Part shown: positions 25,174-31,270 of the stretch, piece after piece
Position numbering within the stretch: position 1 is the stretch's first letter
Layout of the letters: each line of letters opens with the position of its first letter
From: an uncultured Burkholderiales bacterium
GTDB taxonomy: Bacteria; Pseudomonadota; Gammaproteobacteria; Burkholderiales; Burkholderiaceae
Direction: 5' to 3'
Assembly (NCBI GenBank): GCA_937891045.1
Contig: CALBEV010000183.1
Coordinates: 1 to 50,291, forward strand
DNA length: 50,291 bases
Translations under genes and position numbers: made by a program
The notes under the pieces: generated by a model
Database searches by the model: none
Told to the model about the DNA's origin: nothing
The model's input: only the letters and a program-made list of their open reading frames with translations

Positions 25174-27734
25174 TGGAAGTCACCCGCACCCGCGCCCTGC
25201 GCGGACCGAATTTGTGGACACGCCACACCGCTGTTGAGGCCATGGTGCGTTGCGCACCTGGCTTGGAAAGCGATCTGAGCGCCGAGCAACAAGCGTTTGA
25301 AAAACGTCTGCGCCATTTGTTTCCCGGCTTGGGTCGTTTGCAACCCGGCGAAAGCAGTGGCCCACTCAGCATGGCGCATGCTTTGGAAGCGGTTGGCTTG
25401 CATTTGCAAATTCAGGCGGGTTGCCCGGTCACGTTCAGCCGAACCACGGCCACCCCTGATGAAGGTTTGTTTCAAGTGGTGGTCGAATATTCGGTCGAGC
25501 AAGTTGGCAAATTGGCCCTGAGCTTGGCCGCGTTCAACGCACAAGGTTTCGATGTTGATCAAGCGCTGAACGATTTGCGCGAGTTGGACGAAGACCTGCG
25601 TTTGGGGCCTTCCACCAGCTCCATCGTCGATGCGGCCTTGGCGCGTGGCATTCCTTTTCGCCGTTTGTCCGATGGCAGCTTGGTGCAGTTTGGCTGGGGC
25701 AGCAAACAACGCCGCATCCAAGCCGCTGAAACCGACTTCAGCAGCGCCATTGCCGAGTCCATCGCGTAAGACAAAGAGCTGTCGAAAAAACTCTTGCAAG
25801 CCGCTGGTGTGCCTGTGCCCATGGGTCGCCCGGTGTTGGACGCCGAAGACGCGTGGATGGCCGCGCAAGAGATTGGTTTGCCGGTGGTCATCAAGCCGCG
25901 TGACGGCAACCAAGGCAAGGGTGTGGCGGTGAATTTAAAAACCCGCGAAGAAGTCATGGAAGGTTTCAAAAACGCTTTGGAATACCGCGACGACATCTTG
26001 GTGGAAAGCTACCTGCCCGGCAGCGATTACCGCTTGCTCGTGGTGGGGGACAAGATGGTGGCCGCCGCCCGCCGCGAGCCCCCATTGGTGGTGGGCGACG
26101 GCACGTCATCCGTGCGCCAATTGGTGGACAAAGTCAACTCAGACCCGCGTCGTGGCGATGGCCACGCCACGTCTCTCACCAAAATCCGCTTCGATGACAT
26201 TGCCCTGGCCCGCCTGAAAGAGCATGGTCTGAATGCCGACAGCGTGCCCGCCAAAGGTGCACGTGTCGTGTTGCGCAACAACGCCAATTTGTCCACCGGC
26301 GGCACCGCCACCGACGTGACCGACGACGTGCATCCCGAGGTGGCGTCACGTGCGGTGATGGCCGCGCAAATGGTCGGGCTGGATGTGTGCGGTGTGGATG
26401 TGGTGGTCGAATCGGTGCTCAAACCACTGGAAGAACAACACGGCGGCATTGTGGAAGTGAATGCCGCGCCAGGATTGCGCATGCATTTGCAGCCCTCGTT
26501 TGGCAAGGGCCGCGATGTCGGCAGCGCCATCATCGACACCATGTTTGCCAACGGCGAAGATGGCCGCATTCCCCTGATTGCGGTCACCGGCACCAATGGC
26601 AAAACCACCACCGTGCGTTTGTGTGCCCATTTGCTTCGTTCAGATGGCTTGCGCGTAGGCATGACCAACACCGACGGCGTGTATGTGAATGGCTTGCAAC
26701 TCGACACCGGCGACTGCAGCGGCCCGCGCAGCGCCCGCAGCGTGTTGATGCACCCGGATGTGGACGCGGCTGTGCTGGAAACCGCACGCGGCGGCATGTT
26801 GCGCGAAGGCTTGGCCTTTGACCGCTGTCATGTGGCGGTGGTCACCAACATTGGTGCGGGCGACCACTTGGGCTTGAACTACATCAGCACGGTGGAAGAC
26901 TTGGCGGTCTTGAAGCGCGTCATCGTGCAAAACGTGGCGCCCAACGGCATGGCGGTGCTGAATGCCGCCGACCCGATGGTGGTGGCCATGGCCCCCAATT
27001 GCCCGGGCCAAGTCACCTTCTTTGCCATTGACCCGCACAACCCCACCCTGGCCACCCACCGTGCCCAAGGCAAGCGGGTGCTGTATGTGGAGGATGGCCA
27101 CATCATTGCCAAAGAAGGCGCACAGCAAGTGCGGATTTCACTGGCCGAAGTGCCGCTCACACAAAAAGGCGCCATCGGTTTCCAAGTGGAAAACGCCATG
27201 GCCTCGATTGGTGCGGCCTGGGCCTTGAATTTATCCTGGGCCAACATCTGTCAAGGCTTGTCCAACTTTGTCAGCGACACCCAAGGCGTGCCCGGTCGCT
27301 TCAACATGTTCAATCACAGGGGTGCCACCATCATTGCCGACTATGGCCACAACCCCGACGCCATCAAGGCGCTGGTGCAAGCCGTCAGCAACCTGCCGGC
27401 CAAGCACCGCAGCGTGGTCATCAGCGGCGCTGGGGACCGGCGCGATGAAGACATCCGCGAGCAAACCCGTCTGATTGGCAGTGCGTTCGAGCGCGTGGTG
27501 TTGTTTGAAGATGCCTGCCAACGGGGCCGCGCCGATGGCGAAGTGTTGGCCTTGCTGCGCGAAGGCTTGAATGGCGCAACACGCACCACCGACATCAGTG
27601 AAATTCATGGCGAGTTCATTGCCATCGATCATGCACTGGCTCAGCTAGAAGCAGGCGACCTGTGCTTGATCTTGATTGATCAGGTGCAAGAGGCCTTGGC
27701 GCACATTGCGCAGCGTGTGGCTGAGAACGCTTAA
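25173..27734 (+). pseudogene. cphA: Cyanophycin synthetase CphA interrupted by an in-frame TAA
   Basis: The gene would encode about 853 residues. Codon 199 (25767-25769) is TAA, while the frame continues unbroken on both sides: FSSAIAESIA, stop, DKELSKKLLQAAGVPVP. The aligned CphA' region reads AESISSDKDLTKMLL, so a sense codon is expected there. CAA or TCA to TAA would each need one change. The rest is intact: ATP-grasp (LPVVIKPRDGNQGKGVAVNL, AAPGLRMHL), Mur P-loop GTNGKTTTVRL at about 472-482, LETARGGMLREGL, and the C-terminal DYGHNPDAIKALV. CphA polymerises Asp and Arg into cyanophycin. As written, only a 198-residue head is made, plus perhaps a 646-residue tail from TTG at 25794. Confidence 0.88.
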
Positions 27735-28729
27735 AACACTGCGTGGTCTCCTCGGGCTGGGGCTGCGCCACGCTCTAGCCATTGCGCATATGCCTCTATC
27801 AGGGTGTGGGTGCCATGTGAGGGCGTGGCGTCAGCGTCATAGCGCAGCGTGTCTGGGTTCCAGATCAACATTGATTCTGTCGCGTAGTAACGCCCAATGC
27901 GAGCCAACTCGGCCTTGTCAGCCAGCACAGGGATCAGCTTGCCCAGCGAACTCAGCACCGCAATGACGACGTCCAACAGCGCCACAGGGACGCTTTTGAA
28001 CTTGGGGGGGCGCCCCAGCAGCTTGAACAAGGCTTCGCCTTGTTGCCGCGGCGTGATGGCCGGTCCGGGACCACCAATGGGCAAGATGCGGTTGAACTTG
28101 TCCGGGTCGGTGAGACAGCTGGCCATGAAATCGGCCAAGTCTTCGTCGCTGATGGGTTTGCAGGCTGTGGCTTGACCATCTCCGAACAACAAAAATGGTT
28201 TGCCGTTTTTCACCCGTTGCAACTGTCCCGACAAGGATTTGAAAAAAGCCGTTGGTCGAACGATGGCGTAACACAAGCCCGACTGCATCAGTTGTTGCTC
28301 GAAGGCCAGCTTGGCCTGCTGAAATGCCAGCTTTGGCTTTTGAACACAGATGGCTGAGAGCAGCACAAACTGCTTCACGCCAGCCCGCTTGGCAGCATTC
28401 AGCACATCCAGATGAGCCTGGTGGTCAACCCGCCATGCATCTTGGGGGCTGCCTGTTCTCGAAGCCATGCAAGACACCACCGCATCAAACCGCTCTTGGG
28501 CTAAAACATCACGCTCTAACGCAACCGCGTCACAAGGATCGACCCAACGCAAACTGGTTCCACTTAAAAGCGATTGAATGTGTTGCCAAGCTGACTCGGC
28601 CATGCGGTCGGGGCGAGGCCGAAGCACACAAACCACCTCATGGCCTTGGCGTGAAAGCGCCTGGGCCGTGGCAGAGCCTATGGTGCCAGTCGCACCCAAC
28701 AACATCACACGCAAAGGCTGAACGGTCAT
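27731..28729 (-). CDS. bciA: Divinyl (proto)chlorophyllide a 8-vinyl reductase, BciA type
   Basis: 332 residues. The N-terminal NAD(P)-binding motif is LLGATGTIGSATAQAL. The diagnostic BciA/DVR segments follow: SCMASRTGSPQDAW, FVLLSAICVQKPKLAFQQAK, AIVRPTAFFKSLSGQ, LFGDGQATACKPISDEDLA, LPIGGPGPAITPRQQGE and IGRYYATESMLI. The enzyme reduces the 8-vinyl group of chlorophyllide precursors with NADPH, so its presence implies (bacterio)chlorophyll synthesis by this lineage. It is preceded by a 42-residue membrane peptide on the same strand. Its stop overlaps the cphA stop in a shared TTAA. No other photosynthesis gene is in the window. Confidence 0.87.
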   Translation of the reverse strand: MTVQPLRVMLLGATGTIGSATAQALSRQGHEVVCVLRPRPDRMAESAWQHIQSLLSGTSLRWVDPCDAVALERDVLAQERFDAVVSCMASRTGSPQDAWRVDHQAHLDVLNAAKRAGVKQFVLLSAICVQKPKLAFQQAKLAFEQQLMQSGLCYAIVRPTAFFKSLSGQLQRVKNGKPFLLFGDGQATACKPISDEDLADFMASCLTDPDKFNRILPIGGPGPAITPRQQGEALFKLLGRPPKFKSVPVALLDVVIAVLSSLGKLIPVLADKAELARIGRYYATESMLIWNPDTLRYDADATPSHGTHTLIEAYAQWLERGAAPARGDHAVF

Positions 28730-28756
28730 GCGTGAATGGGCAGGTGCAATGCGGGA

Positions 28757-28885
28757 TCAGCTGTTTCTGTTGACGATCACGATCAAGGTGACAACGATGC
28801 TGATCACCACAGAAAAACCGATGATGCCCGCAGCGTAAATCATGGCCGCTTTGTCTTTGATTTGGAGAGGGGTAAATGATTTCAT
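28757..28885 (-). CDS. 42-residue single-span membrane peptide upstream of bciA
   Basis: A short frame absent from long-ORF listings. It begins MKSFTPLQIKDKAAMIYAAG, continues with one hydrophobic helix rich in Ile and Val (about residues 17-38) and ends VNRNS. A purine-rich GAGAG precedes the ATG at about 10 bases. It ends 27 bases before bciA on the same strand. The length, the basic-then-hydrophobic layout and the operon-like position support a real gene. I do not recognise a family; it has no histidine in the helix, unlike light-harvesting polypeptides. It might anchor or assist a membrane-associated pigment enzyme, which is inference. Confidence 0.6.
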   Translation of the reverse strand: MKSFTPLQIKDKAAMIYAAGIIGFSVVISIVVTLIVIVNRNS

Positions 28886-28930
28886 CTGATGATTCTCTCA
28901 CCCCTCCCTTGCATGAGCCATTTGGGTAAA

Positions 28931-28956
28931 GCCTTGTTTTCTGTCCAAAACAAGGC
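28931..28956. promoter_or_regulatory. Perfect 10-bp palindrome containing TGT-N12-ACA
   Basis: GCCTTGTTTT and AAAACAAGGC flank a six-base centre, 46 bases upstream of the 42-residue peptide. Positions 28935-28952 read TGT-N12-ACA, the published consensus form for PpsR/CrtJ repressors of photosynthesis genes. As RNA from the minus strand it could also end mpaB-like transcription, but only TTTA follows. Confidence 0.45.
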
Positions 28957-28986
28957 CAAGCAGCCCAGACCGGGCAAGCGCTGCAA

Positions 28987-29892
28987 CTAAGCCGCCAGAT
29001 GAACCCGCCGACGCGCCACCGCGGCCACGCCCTGCTCGTCGAGCATCCATTGCAAAGGCTCTGAAGCGAGTTGCAGCGCCAAACGCCGCGCTTGCACTGG
29101 CAAGGCGCAGGACGCAGACCGGCCCAACATCTGCAGCACCCAATCGGGCATCAAGTCGAATGAGGATTCCAGCACCAAGCCCATGAACGGCTTGTCCAGC
29201 ACGTCCGTCGGATAAGACGCGATCAGCCCCACCACTTCTTGCGCCCGCTCGTCAAACCGCAGCTCGGCTTGGTAGCTGCGCATCTGCCCTTCAGCAGCCG
29301 CCACGGTGCTTGGCAAATCCACGCCACCCAGCAAATGGCCCAGCACCGCCATTTCAGCCATGTACTGGTCGGCCTCGGCGGGGCTCAGCGGGGTTTTGGC
29401 GAGGTGTTGGTAGGCGGCCAAAAAAGACGTGGCCTCCACCAAATGCACCCAATTGAGGAGCACTGGTTCGTTGGCCACATAGGGACGACCTTGCAAGTCG
29501 GTGCCGGTGATGCGGCTGTGGATGGCATTGACCCGCTGAATGGCTTTCATGGCGAAAGCTTCACTGCCGTAGGTGGTGGCCGCCACAAAAAATGCGGTGC
29601 GGCTGAGTCGGTCTTTGAGTTTGTCGCGGAATTGGGAATGGTCCCAGACGGCGGCCAAGGCGCGTGGATGCAAGGCTTGCACGATGAGTGAGGACAAACC
29701 GCCAACCATCATGGCCGTGAAGTGTGCATGGACCCGCCACACCATGCTGGCAGGCCCAAACAGGCCTGGATCACCCGCAGGAACGGCAAAGTCCTCCAAG
29801 GAGGACTTTGTTGAACCTGTGATCGCTCTGAGCCTCTCGCCAATGGCGAAGAAAGCCAGTTGTTTGAGGGTGTCAGTGGCCATGTTGGCCAT
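28987..29892 (-). CDS. MpaB-family (DUF2236) oxygenase-like protein
   Basis: 301 residues, mostly helical, with the family-typical segments VWRVHAHFTAMMVGGLSSLIVQ, LHPRALAAVWDHS, FFVAATTYGSEAFAMKAI and VNAIHSRITGTD. The family includes latex-clearing protein and the MpaB oxygenase and is generally predicted to bind haem b; the substrate here is unknown. No signal peptide is visible, so it is probably cytoplasmic. The ATG at 29892 is four bases past the stop of the small exported protein on the same strand, suggesting co-transcription. An ATG three codons later is an alternative start. Confidence 0.75.
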   Translation of the reverse strand: MANMATDTLKQLAFFAIGERLRAITGSTKSSLEDFAVPAGDPGLFGPASMVWRVHAHFTAMMVGGLSSLIVQALHPRALAAVWDHSQFRDKLKDRLSRTAFFVAATTYGSEAFAMKAIQRVNAIHSRITGTDLQGRPYVANEPVLLNWVHLVEATSFLAAYQHLAKTPLSPAEADQYMAEMAVLGHLLGGVDLPSTVAAAEGQMRSYQAELRFDERAQEVVGLIASYPTDVLDKPFMGLVLESSFDLMPDWVLQMLGRSASCALPVQARRLALQLASEPLQWMLDEQGVAAVARRRVHLAA

Positions 29893-29896
29893 TAGA

Positions 29897-30316
29897 TCAT
29901 TTGGCGGTGGATTCGCTGTTCATCGCCACACGCTTGTCGCAAGCATTGTTGGTGATGGTGCGGTCGTGGTCGATCATGGGATTGTAGAAGGACAGGTTGG
30001 TGAAGCTGGTTTCAGCAGCGCGCACAGGCAAGCGACCGTTGCTGGTGATGACGGCGAAATCAGCCAAAGCCAGAGTTTGGTCAGCGCAGTTCACAACGTA
30101 ATCGATTTGTTGAACGCCGCTTTGGCCCATGTCGTGGAACTCACGCACTTTGGTGAAACCCTTGGTGGTGTTGGCAGCAACCATCGACCATGTGTCTTTG
30201 GATGAAGCGACCATGAAAGCGCTTTCTTTGTCAGACATGACAGCAGCCTTGTCGTTGCCAGCGAAAGCAACATTGGAGAGCAGCAGACCGGCGATGAGAG
30301 CGTATTTGTTGAACAT
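29897..30316 (-). CDS. Small exported protein, surface-adhesin-E-like
   Basis: 139 residues. A textbook signal peptide (MFNKYALIAGLLLSNVAFA, cleavage before GNDK) starts at the ATG at 30316, which has AAGGA nine bases upstream. The mature part shows the loose pattern of surface-adhesin-E-like proteins: a Trp early (DTWSMVA), REFHDMG, then DYVVNCADQTLALADF and a late NNACDKR, with two cysteines that may form a disulphide. Function unknown; the family name comes from a Haemophilus adhesin and need not mean adhesion here. It has a strong promoter and precedes the MpaB-like gene by four bases. Confidence 0.65.
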   Translation of the reverse strand: MFNKYALIAGLLLSNVAFAGNDKAAVMSDKESAFMVASSKDTWSMVAANTTKGFTKVREFHDMGQSGVQQIDYVVNCADQTLALADFAVITSNGRLPVRAAETSFTNLSFYNPMIDHDRTITNNACDKRVAMNSESTAK

Positions 30317-30378
30317 GGTGAACATCCTTGAGGTTGAATTTGAAAACTGAAGAGGTTTTTTGCGAAAGCGATGGATGT

Positions 30379-30406
30379 AATTTAACAGATGAACATGTTT
30401 TGTCAA
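30379..30406 (-). promoter_or_regulatory. Sigma-70 promoter of the small exported protein
   Basis: On the minus strand a perfect -35 TTGACA (30406-30401) is followed after 16 bases by -10 TAAATT (30384-30379). The start point would be near 30372, giving a leader of about 56 bases. Confidence 0.6.
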
Positions 30407-30435
30407 CGAAATATCAGGGCAATCCCTGTATTTTT

Positions 30436-30481
30436 CATAGAATTATGCCTATATTTGAGAAATACATAGACAATACCTATA
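30436..30481. repeat. Tandem imperfect dyads upstream of the exported-protein promoter
   Basis: CATAGAATTATGCCTATA (30436-30453) and CATAGACAATACCTATA (30465-30481) are 29 bases apart. Each has ATAG and CTAT arms around a 7-8 base centre. They lie 30-75 bases upstream of the -35 element, where activator sites are common. No regulator could be named. Confidence 0.4.
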
Positions 30482-30648
30482 CAAAATGCGGGTTTTCCCT
30501 AGATTGAGCCCCAAAAGGCCGTTTTGGGCCCGGCTATGGAGGCTGGAACCCACGAAATAAGACAGTCCAACTCAACCAGTTTGGGCGGAGGTTTGACCAA
30601 ACTAGATGTCTTGATAGACAGAACAAACCTACTTGGTTAAAATTTACC

Positions 30649-30802
30649 TTGGAAAAACACACGCCCCATTACAAATTACCACGCGAAAAGCGCTCAAGGT
30701 CAAGCCATTTACTTGAAGCTGACCGTGATTGAGGAAGTTCTGATCGTTTCTTTCAAGGAGTTGTCATCATTAAATGCCCAGCCTGCGGTGCCGCCGAATT
30801 GA
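30649..30802 (+). pseudogene. mqsR: Deletion remnant of mqsR (toxin)
   Basis: A TTG at 30649 starts EKHTPHYKLP, which matches the first residues of MqsR proteins (MEKRTPH type). From about 30695, in a different frame, comes GQAIYLKLTVIEEVLIVSFKE, matching the MqsR C-terminus. A normal MqsR has about 98 codons; only about 110 bases separate the two ends here, so roughly 180 bases of the middle are gone and the frame is shifted. The catalytic core is therefore absent. The C-terminal frame runs on to a stop at 30800, overlapping mqsA. The call rests on recollected family sequences and is stronger for being directly upstream of mqsA. Confidence 0.75.
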
Positions 30803-31179
30803 CGCACGACACCCGAGAAGTGCCCTATACCTATAAAGGTAAAACCACTCAAATACCGAACGTCCAAGGCGACTTTTGCCCTGCTTGTGGTGAAATTGTT
30901 TTGACCCAAGCGCATGGCGACCGTTACAGCGAATTGATCGGGGCATTTCAGCGCCAAATCAACGCCACTTATATTGATCCGACATTTATCGCCAATGTGC
31001 GCAAGAAACTCACCCTCGACCAGAGAGAAGCCGCTGAAATATTTGGCGGCGGCGTTAATGCCTTTTCTCGCTATGAAACAGGTAAAACCAAACCCCCGCT
31101 GTCATTGGTCAAGTTACTCCAAGTTCTGGACAAGCATCCTGAATTGATCCATGAAGTTCGGGCGTCTTCCAATGTTTAG
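30769..31179 (+). CDS. mqsA: MqsA-type antitoxin (zinc ribbon plus XRE helix-turn-helix)
   Basis: 136 residues if translation starts on ATT at 30769. The N-terminal zinc domain has KCPACG and DFCPACG. The C-terminal DNA-binding domain reads VRKKLTLDQREAAEIFGGGVNAFSRYETGK and closes with LLQVLDKHPELIHEV, nearly diagnostic for MqsA. No ATG, GTG or TTG exists in frame before the first CxxC; ATT stands where relatives have ATG before AAATGC, with AAGGAG eight bases upstream. A later TTG at 30799 would lose the first zinc pair. MqsA normally neutralises MqsR and represses its own operon. Here the toxin is destroyed, so it is an orphan. Confidence 0.85.
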   Translation: MKCPACGAAELTHDTREVPYTYKGKTTQIPNVQGDFCPACGEIVLTQAHGDRYSELIGAFQRQINATYIDPTFIANVRKKLTLDQREAAEIFGGGVNAFSRYETGKTKPPLSLVKLLQVLDKHPELIHEVRASSNV

Positions 31180-31270
31180 ATTTCAAACATCAAATTGACA
31201 AAATAAACCCAGCTTCATTAACAATTGATGGTGGCTTGAATCCATTCCCCACTTAGTGGCAACTTTTAAG

